Below, piece by piece: positions 44,573 through 53,312 of a stretch of 64,000 bases of DNA (position 1 is the first letter of the stretch; every line of letters starts with the position of its first letter). The DNA is from Paenisporosarcina sp. FSL H8-0542 (GTDB lineage Bacteria; Bacillota; Bacilli; Bacillales_A; Planococcaceae). A model generated the notes under the pieces. That model was not told the DNA's origin, did not search any database, and saw nothing but the letters and a program-made list of their open reading frames with translations. Location of the stretch: NCBI RefSeq assembly GCF_038632915.1, contig NZ_CP152050.1, positions 664,501-728,500 on the forward strand, read 5' to 3'. Made by a program: the position numbers and the translations under genes.

Positions 44573-44611
44573 TTAAAAACAGGTATCGGAAGTATTATCC
44601 CAGATACCTGT
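44573..44611 (-). terminator. Terminator of the acidic-protein gene
   Basis: On the minus strand ACAGGTATC / GATACCTGT flank a 15-base loop and are followed by TTTTT. Confidence 0.8.
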
Positions 44612-44619
44612 TAGTGAAG

Positions 44620-45321
44620 TTAAAGCTCTTTATATTCAGTCATCGAGTCCATATGGCTCGCAATCATAGCAATCATTGTGCTGGCCTCTTCTTTAGAAAA
44701 CGTAAAGATGCTTTCGTCTTTATGGAGCTCGTCATCCAGCCAATAACGGTTGACTCTTTTGAGGACGCCGTGACCCGTGTCCCCAACCAGTCCAAACTGA
44801 TAGGTGATTTCTACTTCATCTTCTATATGAAATGCGGTGACTTCAGGAGATTCCCAATCAACGCCGACCTCTTCAGGATCATAATCATCATGTACAATTT
44901 CATCTACATAATACTCTTCACCGTCTTCATCTTCATCTGTTACATAAGTTTCTTCCAATACATAATCATCTTCATCATCTATTTCATCCACGTAAAACGC
45001 TTCACTATCTCCGTTCATAAAAGAATGGAAGCTTTCGTGGACGGCGTCAATAACATCTTCAATATCTGGCAAAATAATCCGAGCTTGCATTTCATATTCG
45101 AAATCAAATGTTTCAATGTAAAATTCTTCGTTATGTGGATCAAAGAGGAGGGTACAGAAAAACTCCCTGTCATCATCTTCAGTCTCGACGAAAAATTCAA
45201 TTCTCGGATGTTTGGCACTTTGATCAATCGTCATTTGACCGACTTTATCGTATTCATCGCAAAGCGAATTCAGATGATCTTGCAGCTCTGCAGTTACTCG
45301 GTTAAACCATTCCATGGCCAT
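44620..45321 (-). CDS. Acidic hypothetical protein
   Basis: 233 residues, start ATG 45321 after AAGGGGCGGG; the frame open from 45393 is longer but without a site. The middle is very acidic (VDEIDDEDDYVLEETYVTDE). The first part (WFNRVTAELQDHLNSLCDEY) and the end (TFSKEEASTMIAMIASHMDS) look like ordered helices. Similar proteins exist in Bacillales but I know no function. Confidence 0.7.
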   Translation of the reverse strand: MAMEWFNRVTAELQDHLNSLCDEYDKVGQMTIDQSAKHPRIEFFVETEDDDREFFCTLLFDPHNEEFYIETFDFEYEMQARIILPDIEDVIDAVHESFHSFMNGDSEAFYVDEIDDEDDYVLEETYVTDEDEDGEEYYVDEIVHDDYDPEEVGVDWESPEVTAFHIEDEVEITYQFGLVGDTGHGVLKRVNRYWLDDELHKDESIFTFSKEEASTMIAMIASHMDSMTEYKEL

Positions 45322-45542
45322 GTTATACCCGCCCCTTAAAATATATTCTCCATTCAATTTTTTATCTTTTCCCATTTCATGAATTTGTTGCATGCCATTT
45401 ATATCCTTTTTTCAATTAAATGATTTTTTAAGAATAAAGGTTGGAAAACAGGGGAATTTAGAATGATAGATATAGTAAGTTAATGAGCAATAATAGATAA
45501 CAGAAGAGAAGACGTAAACTCAACTGAAAAAGGAGTGTTTCA

Positions 45543-46805
45543 ATGAATTCCCTAGAGCAATCCATTAAAAAATATGCTATTCCTTTTGAAACACAAGATG
45601 ATCTTACACCTATTATAGAAGCAATCGGCGAAGCGAAAATCGTTCTATTGGGAGAAGCAAGCCATGGTACTTCAGAGTTTTATTCGATTCGTGCTGAACT
45701 GTCAAAAAGGTTGATTGAGGAAAAAGGATTCACGGTTATTGCTGTTGAAGGTGATTGGCCATCTAGCCAACAAGTTAATCGTTATATTAAAGGGTATTTA
45801 GAAGAAAAAGAAGATGTAAAAGATGTGTTAAAGGCGTTCAACCGTTGGCCAACATGGATGTGGGCTAATGAGGAAATTGCTGACTTTATCACATGGCTCA
45901 AGAGACACAATACCAAAAGTGGAGGTGGCCAAAACGTAGGTTTTTACGGAATTGATGTCTACAGTTTGTGGGAATCATTGGACGAAGTAATCACTTATTT
46001 AAGCAAGACGGATCCGGAAAGTGAGGATCTGGAGCTGGCAAGGAAAGCGTTCGCGTGCTTTGAACCTTTTAATCGACATCCTGAAACGTATGCCATGTCT
46101 TCGGTAAATATATCGGAAGCATGTATCGATGAAGTGACTAAGCTACTAAAGTCTATACGCGTTCATGAAGATAACTATAATGATGTACAGGAAGCCGATT
46201 TGAACTTGAAAATCAATGCAATGGTTGCACAAAACGCTGAAGAATATTACCGGGCTATGGTTCGTAGTGATGACATCTCCTGGAATGTCCGTGATGAGCA
46301 TATGGTTGAAGTGATAAACGAAGTCATGGATTATCATGGAAATAATGCAAAAATCATCATTTGGGAACACAACACTCATATCGGGGATGCTTCCGCAACG
46401 GATATGGAAGCGGCTGGCATGGTGAACGTGGGACAGATTCTCCGTCTACAGAACAGAAAAGAAAATGTCTTCGCTGTCGGGTTTGGCACATACAAGGGAA
46501 CAGTGATCGCAGCTGACCAGTGGGCAAACCCATATGAAATGATGGTCGTGCCACCAGCTATGAAAAAATCATGGGAATACGCTATGCATGCAGCTGGTGA
46601 ATTTAATAAGTTATTGATTTTTGATGATGACAATCGCCACCTGTTTGATGAATGGATTGGTCATCGGGCAATTGGCGTGGTTTATAATCCTGAGTTCGAA
46701 GCTTACGGGAATTATGTACCTTCAAAAATGGGAAGTCGCTACGACGCTTTCATTTATCTGGACGAAACCAAAGCCCTTACTCCAATTGAGCATGACAACC
46801 CATAA
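45543..46805 (+). CDS. Erythromycin-esterase-like protein
   Basis: 420 residues with the family's conserved residues: LLGEASHGTSEFYSIRAELS (Glu and His of the active site), AVEGDWPSSQQVNRYI, FYGIDVYSLWES, IIIWEHNTHIGDASAT and VGFGTYKG. Members hydrolyse macrolide lactones or related esters; most chromosomal copies have unknown natural substrates. ATG after AAAGGAG. Own terminator. Confidence 0.9.
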   Translation: MNSLEQSIKKYAIPFETQDDLTPIIEAIGEAKIVLLGEASHGTSEFYSIRAELSKRLIEEKGFTVIAVEGDWPSSQQVNRYIKGYLEEKEDVKDVLKAFNRWPTWMWANEEIADFITWLKRHNTKSGGGQNVGFYGIDVYSLWESLDEVITYLSKTDPESEDLELARKAFACFEPFNRHPETYAMSSVNISEACIDEVTKLLKSIRVHEDNYNDVQEADLNLKINAMVAQNAEEYYRAMVRSDDISWNVRDEHMVEVINEVMDYHGNNAKIIIWEHNTHIGDASATDMEAAGMVNVGQILRLQNRKENVFAVGFGTYKGTVIAADQWANPYEMMVVPPAMKKSWEYAMHAAGEFNKLLIFDDDNRHLFDEWIGHRAIGVVYNPEFEAYGNYVPSKMGSRYDAFIYLDETKALTPIEHDNP

Positions 46806-46818
46806 TCACTCACTAATT

Positions 46819-46844
46819 GCACCGCATTTGCGGTGTTTTTTTGT
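46819..46844 (+). terminator. Terminator of the esterase gene
   Basis: CACCGC / GCGGTG stem, loop ATTT, followed by seven T. Confidence 0.88.
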
Positions 46845-46929
46845 TTTCGTTATTTAATTCAACAATGAAAGAATGGTAAAATGTAACAATAATTAATTAT
46901 GTACGACTAAAATTCCAAGGGGTGAGCTG

Positions 46930-47016
46930 TTGAAAATAAGTGTGCAATTTATTCCTGTGATATTAACAGTTGATACCTACTTGTCGAATACAATCAACAA
47001 CTTAAGAAATATTTAA
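46930..47016 (+). CDS. Very short reading frame with a good ribosome binding site
   Basis: TTG 46930 directly follows GGGGTGAGCTG. It encodes MKISVQFIPVILTVDTYLSN and ends NNLRNI (28 residues). It may be the first part of a truncated gene. Low confidence that it is expressed. Confidence 0.25.
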   Translation: MKISVQFIPVILTVDTYLSNTINNLRNI

Positions 47017-47060
47017 TGCTTGTAGAAGGATGAAACTAAAGGAAAAGGACTGGTGGACGA

Positions 47061-47603
47061 ATGATTATCATGATAAATGGAGCATTTGGAGTGGGGAAGA
47101 CCACTGTTTCCAATGAACTACAGAAAGAAATCGAAAATAGTATGATTTTTGATCCGGAACAAATAGGTACTTTGTTAGTCAAAATTCTCCCAGTAGATGT
47201 TATGGCTCTTGAAGCAAAAACAGGAGATTTTCAGGATTTGGAGCTTTGGAAAAAATTAACCGTTACCGTTGCTGAGCACTTAATCGCACAGTATAAAGTG
47301 AACTTAATTGTTCCAATGACTATTCGGAAAGTAGAATATTTTAATTACATATTTGATGGATTTAAGAAGATTGATGAACAAACAACCCATTTTTGTTTAA
47401 CAGCAAATCAGGAAACTATTTTCAATAGACTTAGGGAACGTGGGGAGGAAGAAGGAAATTGGTGTTTCCAACAAACATCGAAATGCCTGAAAGCATATAA
47501 AGAACATGATTTTGGGGATTACATCAACACGGAGAACGTCCCAGTACATACGATTGTTCAAATCATAAAGGAAAAACTAAAAACAGGAGAAGCTGTTAAA
47601 TAG
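47061..47603 (+). CDS. TmrB-like P-loop ATPase/kinase
   Basis: 180 residues. It starts MIIMINGAFGVGKTTVSNEL (Walker A) and continues FDPEQIGTLLVKILP and NLIVPMTIRKVEYFN, which match the tunicamycin-resistance protein TmrB in spacing (INGAFGxGKT, DPExxG, LIVPMTI, EYF). Lid region RLRERGEEEGNWCFQQ. A resistance or small-molecule kinase role is likely. Confidence 0.78.
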   Translation: MIIMINGAFGVGKTTVSNELQKEIENSMIFDPEQIGTLLVKILPVDVMALEAKTGDFQDLELWKKLTVTVAEHLIAQYKVNLIVPMTIRKVEYFNYIFDGFKKIDEQTTHFCLTANQETIFNRLRERGEEEGNWCFQQTSKCLKAYKEHDFGDYINTENVPVHTIVQIIKEKLKTGEAVK

Positions 47604-47664
47604 ATGAAGACTTTTGAGTTACATGGGACATGTGACGGAAACTAATTTTGACGGAGGAATGACG

Positions 47665-48102
47665 ATGGATGATTCAACCTATAAAATCTTAGAACTAACC
47701 AAACCAGAACAATTCGAACGTGCATTTCCACTAATGAAACAGTTAAGATTGGATTTGACGATAGAGTCTTTTCATGATTTGCTCGGACAAATGACACAAG
47801 ACGGATATCGACTTTTTGCCTTATTTGCTCAAAATCAAATCGTAGCTTTGGCAGGCGTGAGCTTGAGAACAAATTTTTATAGCGGCCGTCACGTTTATAT
47901 TTATGATTTAGTTACGGACGACTCTAAACGTTCGCTTGGATATGGAGAAACATTGTTGGAGTTCATACATGAGTGGGCAAAAGAAAATGGTGCCGAATAT
48001 GTAGCGCTGGAATCGGGAATCCAAAGAACCGATGCTCATAGGTTCTATGAAGACAGAATGGATTATGATAAATGGTGTTTTTCGTTCAGAAAAAAATTGT
48101 AA
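47665..48102 (+). CDS. GNAT-family acetyltransferase
   Basis: 145 residues from ATG 47665, six bases after [26 protein letters not shown] is the acetyl-CoA motif; [20 protein letters not shown] closes. Close behind the TmrB-like gene, possibly the same transcript. Confidence 0.85.
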   Translation: MDDSTYKILELTKPEQFERAFPLMKQLRLDLTIESFHDLLGQMTQDGYRLFALFAQNQIVALAGVSLRTNFYSGRHVYIYDLVTDDSKRSLGYGETLLEFIHEWAKENGAEYVALESGIQRTDAHRFYEDRMDYDKWCFSFRKKL

Positions 48103-48182
48103 ACGATGATGAAATGAGTTCTTTGAAGGAGTTGAAGGGTTTTTTCATTCATGATGGAAACTGAAATTACTCACCACGATTC

Positions 48183-48210
48183 TTGAGATTTCCTGATAGT
48201 GTGCTAGTAT
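48183..48210 (+). promoter_or_regulatory. Candidate sigma-A promoter of the thiamine operon
   Basis: TTGAGA at 48183-48188 and TAGTAT at 48205-48210 are separated by 16 bases, just before the first TPP riboswitch. Both boxes differ slightly from consensus. Confidence 0.45.
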
Positions 48211-48226
48211 GTAAGTAATTAAAATA

Positions 48227-48307
48227 GTTGCGGGGGGACGCATTGGCGTTGAGAAGGTTAAAACCTGACCCTTTGAACCTGTTCGTTAAGACGAACGTAG
48301 GGAGCAA
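48227..48307 (+). ncRNA. TPP riboswitch, first copy
   Basis: Conserved THI-box elements in order: GCGGGGGGAC, GTTGAGAAGG, ACCTGACCCTTTGAACCTG, GTTA and ACGTAGGGAGCAA. Followed by its own terminator at 48344. Binding of thiamine pyrophosphate should favour termination. Confidence 0.95.
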
Positions 48308-48343
48308 AGTACATAGCGGTTTAACGCTTTTGTTTTGTACTGT

Positions 48344-48369
48344 AGCTCTCCATTATGGAGGGCTTTTTT
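48344..48369 (+). terminator. Riboswitch terminator 1
   Basis: AGCTCTCC / GGAGGGCT around ATTAT, then TTTTTTG; the regulated stem of the first aptamer. Confidence 0.85.
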
Positions 48370-48390
48370 GTTTCTAATTCAATATTTTAA

Positions 48391-48469
48391 TTGCGGGGGG
48401 ACTTTTTAGTTGAGAAGGTTAAAACCTGACCCTTGGAACCTGACAGTTAACACTGACGTAGGGAGCAAT
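48391..48469 (+). ncRNA. TPP riboswitch, second copy
   Basis: Repeats the core of copy 1: TTGCGGGGGGAC, GTTGAGAAGGTTAAAACCTG, CCCTTGGAACCTGACAGTTA and ACGTAGGGAGCAATG. The inner AAGGTTAAAACCTGACCCT is identical to copy 1, while the P3/P5-side bases differ. It is followed by a second terminator. Confidence 0.95.
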
Positions 48470-48480
48470 GTTTCATCAGA

Positions 48481-48517
48481 AACGCTCTTTTGTCATACGC
48501 AAAAGGGCGTTTTTTGC
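48481..48517 (+). terminator. Riboswitch terminator 2
   Basis: AACGCTCTTTTG / CAAAAGGGCGTT around TCATACG, then TTTTTG, 33 bases before tenA. Confidence 0.88.
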
Positions 48518-48549
48518 ACTTGCGTCCATCCAAAGAAGGAGGACTAGTA

Positions 48550-49230
48550 ATGACATTTTGTGAAGAAGTACGAAAAGAAACGGATCTTTATTGGCAAGGC
48601 AGTTTTGATCATCCCTTTGTAATGGGACTGGTGGACGGGACATTGCCACTTGAGAAATTTGCGTATTACATGATGCAGGACGCCTATTATTTAAAGCACT
48701 ACACAAAAGTGCTGGCGATTGCCGCCACGAAGGCTGAAACGAATGAAGACATAGCATTCTTTTTAGAATCTGCTCGCTACATCAATGAAGCCGAGCTTGA
48801 GTTGCACCGAACTGTTTTCAAAGAGCTCGGTATTACGGAGGAAATGGAAGCACACTTTGAACCTGCTCCGGCTGCCTACAACTACGTATCGCATATGTAC
48901 AATGCAGCTCATAACGGGGATGTGGCAGAAGCGTTTGCCGCCATGTTCCCTTGTCCATGGCTCTATCAGGAAATCGGGGAGAAGTATAAAGACGCTAAAC
49001 CAGGTGTCAAAGCTTATGAAGATTGGATTGCCATATATAGTGCACCAGGTTACAAAGAAAAAATCGAGCAGCAAATGCAAATGATGAATCGATATGCAGA
49101 GGCAAATCCGAATAAGAGAAATGTGCTGAAAGGTCATTTTGCTAAGAGCTGCTATTACGAGTGGAAATTCTGGGAAATGCCTTGGACACTTGAGAACTGG
49201 GAAAACGAGGTGAAAGTCTATGCCTATTAA
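48550..49230 (+). CDS. tenA: Thiaminase II TenA
   Basis: 226 residues. Cleaves aminopyrimidine breakdown products of thiamine to give hydroxymethylpyrimidine for re-use. FPCPWLYQEIG carries the catalytic Cys, and KSCYYEWKFWEMPWTLENWE the catalytic Glu and aromatic cage. ATG 48550 follows AGAAGGAGGAC; the frame open from 48490 covers the riboswitch terminator and is not the start. First gene of tenA-thiM-thiD-thiE; overlaps thiM by 11 bases. Controlled by the two TPP riboswitches. Confidence 0.96.
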   Translation: MTFCEEVRKETDLYWQGSFDHPFVMGLVDGTLPLEKFAYYMMQDAYYLKHYTKVLAIAATKAETNEDIAFFLESARYINEAELELHRTVFKELGITEEMEAHFEPAPAAYNYVSHMYNAAHNGDVAEAFAAMFPCPWLYQEIGEKYKDAKPGVKAYEDWIAIYSAPGYKEKIEQQMQMMNRYAEANPNKRNVLKGHFAKSCYYEWKFWEMPWTLENWENEVKVYAY

Positions 49231-49975
49231 ACAAATACGTCAAAAAAAGCCTCTCGTTCACTGCATGACAAACTATGTCGTGGCGAACTTTACCGCGAAT
49301 GGGTTGCTAGCAATCGGTGCGTCACCGGTCATGGCGGATGAAATATCAGAAGTAGAAGAAATGGTTGCCATTTCCTCGGCCCTATTAATTAATATCGGCA
49401 CAATCAATACACGAACGAAAGAAGCGATGCTTCTGGCTGGTAAAAAAGCGAATGAACTTGGTACACCAGTTGTTTTGGATCCAGTAGGCGTAGGAGCTAC
49501 ATCATTTCGCAAACAGGCAGTGAGGGATTTGCTGGAACAAGTTCGGTTTAATTTAATCAGATGTAATGCAGGTGAACTGGCTGCAATCGCAGGTGTTTCG
49601 TGGCAGTCAAAAGGAGTAGACAGTGGAGAAGGTGACATGGACATCGCGGACGTTGCCAAGCAAGTAGCAAAGGATTGGAATTGTATCGTAGCTGTGACTG
49701 GTGCTTCGGATTATATTACCGATGGAAACAAAGAATTTTGGATAACTGGCGGGCATGAACGAATGACAGCGGTAACCGGTACTGGGTGTTTGTTGAGTGC
49801 AATTTGCACGGCGGCTTTAAGTTTGGATGGAGAGGTCCTCCTAAACTTACGCAATCTCCTTCAAGCTTATAAACAAATATCCGAGCAAGCATCGTCTCAG
49901 GCACAACTTCTTGGTTCTTTCCAGACTGAAGTACTAAATGCTTTGCATCTCTTTTCCAAAGGTGAAGGAAAATGA
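49220..49975 (+). CDS. thiM: Hydroxyethylthiazole kinase ThiM
   Basis: 251 residues. Phosphorylates salvaged 4-methyl-5-hydroxyethylthiazole. PLVHCMTNYVVANFTANGLL and GASPVMADE begin the fold, VVLDPVGVGAT and GTGCLLSA are the ribokinase-like ATP and anion-hole segments. The ATG lies 11 bases before the tenA stop and its own stop overlaps thiD by 4 bases (ATGA). Confidence 0.97.
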   Translation: MPIKQIRQKKPLVHCMTNYVVANFTANGLLAIGASPVMADEISEVEEMVAISSALLINIGTINTRTKEAMLLAGKKANELGTPVVLDPVGVGATSFRKQAVRDLLEQVRFNLIRCNAGELAAIAGVSWQSKGVDSGEGDMDIADVAKQVAKDWNCIVAVTGASDYITDGNKEFWITGGHERMTAVTGTGCLLSAICTAALSLDGEVLLNLRNLLQAYKQISEQASSQAQLLGSFQTEVLNALHLFSKGEGK

Positions 49976-50796
49976 ACATTGTCATGACGATAGCAGGCTC
50001 GGATAGTGGGGGCGGAGCCGGTATACAAGCCGATTTGAAAACATTTCAGGAACTTGGCGTATTTGGTACGTCTGCGATTACAGCGCTGACTGCTCAAAAC
50101 ACACTGGGTGTAGAAGGGATCTTTCCAGCATCACCCGATTTCGTGGCACAACAAATAGATGTTGTCTTTAAGGATATGCCCATCCAAGCAGTCAAAACAG
50201 GCATGCTCTTTTCAACAGAAATCATTGAAGAAGTAGCAAATAATTTGCGAGAAAAAAATGTACAGCTTGTCGTCGATCCCGTGATGATTGCCAAAGGAGG
50301 CGCAAATCTTTTACAGAATCAAGCCGTGGAAGCTTTACAGACTAACCTTTTGCCACTTGCAACAGTATTGACCCCAAATATTCCAGAAGCCGAGGTACTG
50401 GCTGGTTTGGCAATCCAATCGGAGTCGGATATGCAAAGAGCAGCTAAAGTGATTTTGGGAATGGGTGTCAATTGCGTGGTCATGAAGGGCGGTCATCTAG
50501 AAGAACGAGATACGGCAACAGATACAGTATTTATGGCCGATGGGACTAGCTTCAAAATGGTTACCCCTCGTATCAACACCAAGCATACACATGGAACGGG
50601 CTGTACGTTTTCTGCCGCATTGACTGCATTTTTGGGACAAGGAATTCCTTTGAAGGAAGCTTTGATCGAAGCGAAAAAATTTGTCCAGCTGGCTCTCGAG
50701 AATCCTCTTGGTATCGGCCATGGACATGGACCGACCAACCATTTCGCTTATAAGCAATTAAAAGCAATTTGTGAGGTGACCATCATTGAACCGTAA
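49972..50796 (+). CDS. thiD: Hydroxymethylpyrimidine (phosphate) kinase ThiD
   Basis: 274 residues. Two successive phosphorylations of HMP. TIAGSDSGGGAGIQADLKTF is the classic N-terminus, VVDPVMIAKGG and HTHGTGCTFSAALTAFLGQG follow. ATGA overlap with thiM and an 11-base overlap with thiE show tight coupling. Confidence 0.97.
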   Translation: MNIVMTIAGSDSGGGAGIQADLKTFQELGVFGTSAITALTAQNTLGVEGIFPASPDFVAQQIDVVFKDMPIQAVKTGMLFSTEIIEEVANNLREKNVQLVVDPVMIAKGGANLLQNQAVEALQTNLLPLATVLTPNIPEAEVLAGLAIQSESDMQRAAKVILGMGVNCVVMKGGHLEERDTATDTVFMADGTSFKMVTPRINTKHTHGTGCTFSAALTAFLGQGIPLKEALIEAKKFVQLALENPLGIGHGHGPTNHFAYKQLKAICEVTIIEP

Positions 50797-51424
50797 AGAT
50801 TTGGCAGTATACCTCATAATGGGTACACCCAATTGTGTGGAAGATCCCTTGGTTGTTTTAAAGGATGCGTTGGAGGCTGGAGTAACGATGTTTCAGTTGA
50901 GGGAAAAAGGTGATGGGGCGTTGAAAGGGGATGAACTGGAAGGGTTTGCTCGGCAATGTCAGGAAATATGCAAATCTTACAAGGTACCATTCATTATCAA
51001 TGACGATGTGGAATTAGCGATAAAATTGCATGCAGATGGGGTGCATGTAGGGCAGGATGACATCGCCCTTACGGAAATAAGAGAAAAGTTCACGGGACGA
51101 ATCGTGGGAGTTTCCGTACATACCCAACAAGAGCTAGAAGGTGCCATCAAAGGTGATGCGGATTATGTTGGGATTGGTCCGATATATGAAACAAGGTCGA
51201 AATCTGATGCAAAGGCTCCAGCAGGTCTAACATTCTTGCGACAAGCCCGAGGGTTACTTCCCGATTTCCCAATCGTTGCTATTGGAGGAATCACACCTGA
51301 AAATGCACACGAACCGCTGCAGGCTGGTGCCGACGGTGTGGCGATCATTTCAGCGATTTGTCAATGTCAGGACCGTCATGCAACAGTTTCCTTGATATTA
51401 AGCAAAGATGGAATTAGGAGATAA
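50786..51424 (+). CDS. thiE: Thiamine-phosphate synthase ThiE
   Basis: 212 residues. Joins HMP-PP with thiazole phosphate. TTG start inside thiD. MFQLREKG, PFIINDDVELAIKLHADGVH, VGQDD, YVGIGPIYETRSKSDA and AIGGITPENA are the family motifs. Last gene of the operon. With no thiC, thiG or thiF nearby the operon serves salvage. A 21-bp repeat array begins six bases past the stop. Confidence 0.97.
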   Translation: MNRKDLAVYLIMGTPNCVEDPLVVLKDALEAGVTMFQLREKGDGALKGDELEGFARQCQEICKSYKVPFIINDDVELAIKLHADGVHVGQDDIALTEIREKFTGRIVGVSVHTQQELEGAIKGDADYVGIGPIYETRSKSDAKAPAGLTFLRQARGLLPDFPIVAIGGITPENAHEPLQAGADGVAIISAICQCQDRHATVSLILSKDGIRR

Positions 51425-51430
51425 TTGGTT

Positions 51431-51514
51431 AGTTGCCCCAATAACGGGGAAAGTTGCCCCTATAACATGAAGAGTTGCCCCTATAGCTCGAAAAGTTGCC
51501 CCAATACATCAAAT
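51431..51514. repeat. 21-bp periodic array, family B, four units
   Basis: AGTTGCCCC begins at 51431, 51452, 51473 and 51494, exactly 21 bases apart each time. The 12 bases between cores vary (AATAACGGGGAA, TATAACATGAAG, TATAGCTCGAAA, AATACATCAAAT), with an AATA/TATA start kept. Directly after the thiE stop. The same spacing but another core occurs at 26026 and 59224. No stem or coding role is obvious. Confidence 0.88.
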
Positions 51515-51525
51515 GAAGACATGAA

Positions 51526-51560
51526 TGAAGCCTTCCCAACTTTTGCAGGGAAGGCTTTTC
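51526..51560 (+). terminator. Terminator of the thiamine operon
   Basis: GAAGCCTTCCC / GGGAAGGCTTTT with a 10-base loop, after the repeat array. Confidence 0.82.
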
Positions 51561-51668
51561 ACTTCTTTTAATACGATTTGCTCAACAAAGTCATTGTCGA
51601 ATTAAGTTCTAATTTGCGTTCTTTCTTATTACAGTGTAAGACAACGACTTGAAAAAAGGAGCGTAAAC

Positions 51669-52589
51669 ATGTTAATAGATGGGGTGTTTTCTGGAGGAGG
51701 CTTGAAAAATTTTGCATTAGTTGGTGCATATCAAGTAATGGAGGAAAAGGGATATCGCTTTCAACGAGTAGCGGGAACAAGTGCAGGGGCTATTCTTGCC
51801 TGCTTTATTGCTGCTGGATACACTGGTAAGGAAATAGAAGAGATGCTGGATGATTTAGATTTCAAAACCCTACTCGATACACGAAAATCAATCGTTCCAT
51901 TACCAATTATGAAATGGATTTTCCTGTATTGGCACATGGGGCTGTACCAAGGCAATGCACTGGAAAACTGGTTCATGGAAAAATTGGCGGCAAAAGGGGT
52001 ATATTCTTTTGGTGATTTACCGGAAGGTACATTGAAGCTCGTGGCTTCAGATTTGACGAATGGCAAAATAATTGTTTTTCCAGATGACTTGGCAAGTTAT
52101 GGGCTATCAGCAGATACCTTCCCCATTGCCCGTGCTTTACGTATGAGTTGTGGCATCCCTTTTTTCTTTGAACCAGCCACTTTGAAAGTCAAGAATGGGG
52201 AGACAATTTTTGTTGATGGGGGAGTGTTGAGTAACTTTCCTTTGTGGTTATTCGATGATAAAGATGGAAATAGGGAACGACCCGTTCTTGGTTTGAAAAT
52301 CAGTCGTGGCCACCACGAATCGAAAGGAAATAAAATCAACAATGGACTCAATTTATTCGAAGCGCTTTTTTCAACGATGCAAAATGCACATGATGAAAGG
52401 TACATCTCCAGGAAACATGAGAAAGATATTATCTTCATACCAGTAGATGATGTTAACACTACAGATTTTGATCTTAGTAAAGAAAAGAGGGAGGCTCTGA
52501 TTGAAAGAGGACGGAGTCGAACCGAGCAATTTCTGAAATCTTGGACACCGCCAATTCATGGAAGAAGCTTTCAAACTTCAAATCGTTAG
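51669..52589 (+). CDS. Patatin-like phospholipase
   Basis: 306 residues. Oxyanion loop SGGGLKNFALVG (residues 8-19), nucleophile Ser38 in GTSAG and catalytic Asp in FVDGGVLSN. Ser-Asp dyad hydrolase cleaving acyl groups from lipids. Related to the NTE-type YlbK of B. subtilis. No signal peptide. Site AAAAGGAG. Confidence 0.9.
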   Translation: MLIDGVFSGGGLKNFALVGAYQVMEEKGYRFQRVAGTSAGAILACFIAAGYTGKEIEEMLDDLDFKTLLDTRKSIVPLPIMKWIFLYWHMGLYQGNALENWFMEKLAAKGVYSFGDLPEGTLKLVASDLTNGKIIVFPDDLASYGLSADTFPIARALRMSCGIPFFFEPATLKVKNGETIFVDGGVLSNFPLWLFDDKDGNRERPVLGLKISRGHHESKGNKINNGLNLFEALFSTMQNAHDERYISRKHEKDIIFIPVDDVNTTDFDLSKEKREALIERGRSRTEQFLKSWTPPIHGRSFQTSNR

Positions 52590-52785
52590 TATTAATATCT
52601 GTGAGTTTCGATTAACAACCTGCTTTCAAAATAGTTGAAAACCTTCCTTTTATTCTTTGAATGAATGGGGGTTTTTCTTGCTTATAACCTTAAAAATCAC
52701 TGGATATAATTGCAGTTTTCAAGAAGAAGAGTTATTAAACGATTCAATTAGTTGATTTTAATAATGCATCGTATTATAGTAGTTG

Positions 52786-52806
52786 ATGGGTCAATTGTTG
52801 ACCCGT
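52786..52806 (+). promoter_or_regulatory. Candidate MarR operator
   Basis: GGGTCAATTGTTGACCC (52788-52804) is an inverted repeat of GGGTCAA, 23 bases before the MarR start and 10-20 bases past a TATTAT box at 52772. The position suits autorepression of the MarR-nitroreductase operon. Confidence 0.65.
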
Positions 52807-52828
52807 CAAACATTGAAGGGGTGGTTTT

Positions 52829-53269
52829 ATGTCCAACTCATGTTCAGATGAAGGAAAAATTGTCTATCGATTATATGAGATAAATAAGCAAACAAGCCCG
52901 AAGTTTGAGCGCTGTACAGGCATCAGTCAATCCCGATTGGATTTGTTGAACAAGTTGTTTGAAGTGGATGAAATCAGTCAGACGGAGCTTCAAAAAGAAG
53001 TGAATATAGATCATGCAGCTGTAACGAGGCACTTAAAGCAATTGGAAGAAAAGGGAATGGTCACACGACGTAAGAATCCCGCAGATAATCGATTTACGTT
53101 TGTTCGTCTGACGGATGAAGGTCGTGAAAGAATTGTTGCTTACCAAGAAGAGAAACAGCAATTCATTTCGAAGGTTTTAACTGGATTCAATGCAGAGGAA
53201 CGCTCTTTACTTTTGGACATGCTGACACGGATACAAGACAACGTCAAAAACATTAATCCAAATGAGTAG
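52829..53269 (+). CDS. MarR-family regulator (YdgJ-like)
   Basis: 146 residues. Winged helix with QTELQKEVNIDHAAVTRHLK, QLEEKGMVTRRKNPADNRFT and FVRLTDEG. Cys5 and Cys19 near the N-terminus could be redox-sensing, as in YodB-type members; this is a guess. Ribosome binding site AAGGGGTGG. First gene of a three-gene unit. Confidence 0.9.
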   Translation: MSNSCSDEGKIVYRLYEINKQTSPKFERCTGISQSRLDLLNKLFEVDEISQTELQKEVNIDHAAVTRHLKQLEEKGMVTRRKNPADNRFTFVRLTDEGRERIVAYQEEKQQFISKVLTGFNAEERSLLLDMLTRIQDNVKNINPNE

Positions 53270-53312
53270 TCGCAATACGACAAACTAGTATAAATATAAA
53301 GGAGAATGAAAA

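Noticed and set aside
44614-45339. Long plus-strand reading frame opposite the acidic protein
   Set aside because: It is the reverse of an acidic coding region, which creates a stop-poor complement; Phe/Ile-rich composition and no ribosome binding site.
48490-48549. N-terminal extension of TenA
   Set aside because: These codons lie within the riboswitch terminator; the ATG at 48550 has a clear AGAAGGAGG site.
51431-51514. CRISPR array
   Set aside because: Cores of 9 bases and spacers of 12 are too short, the last units are as conserved as the first, and no cas genes are present.
51425-51565. Readthrough extension of ThiE into a Cys-rich tail
   Set aside because: The frame is open past the stop to 51570, but this follows from a 21-base period being a multiple of three; ThiE is complete without it.
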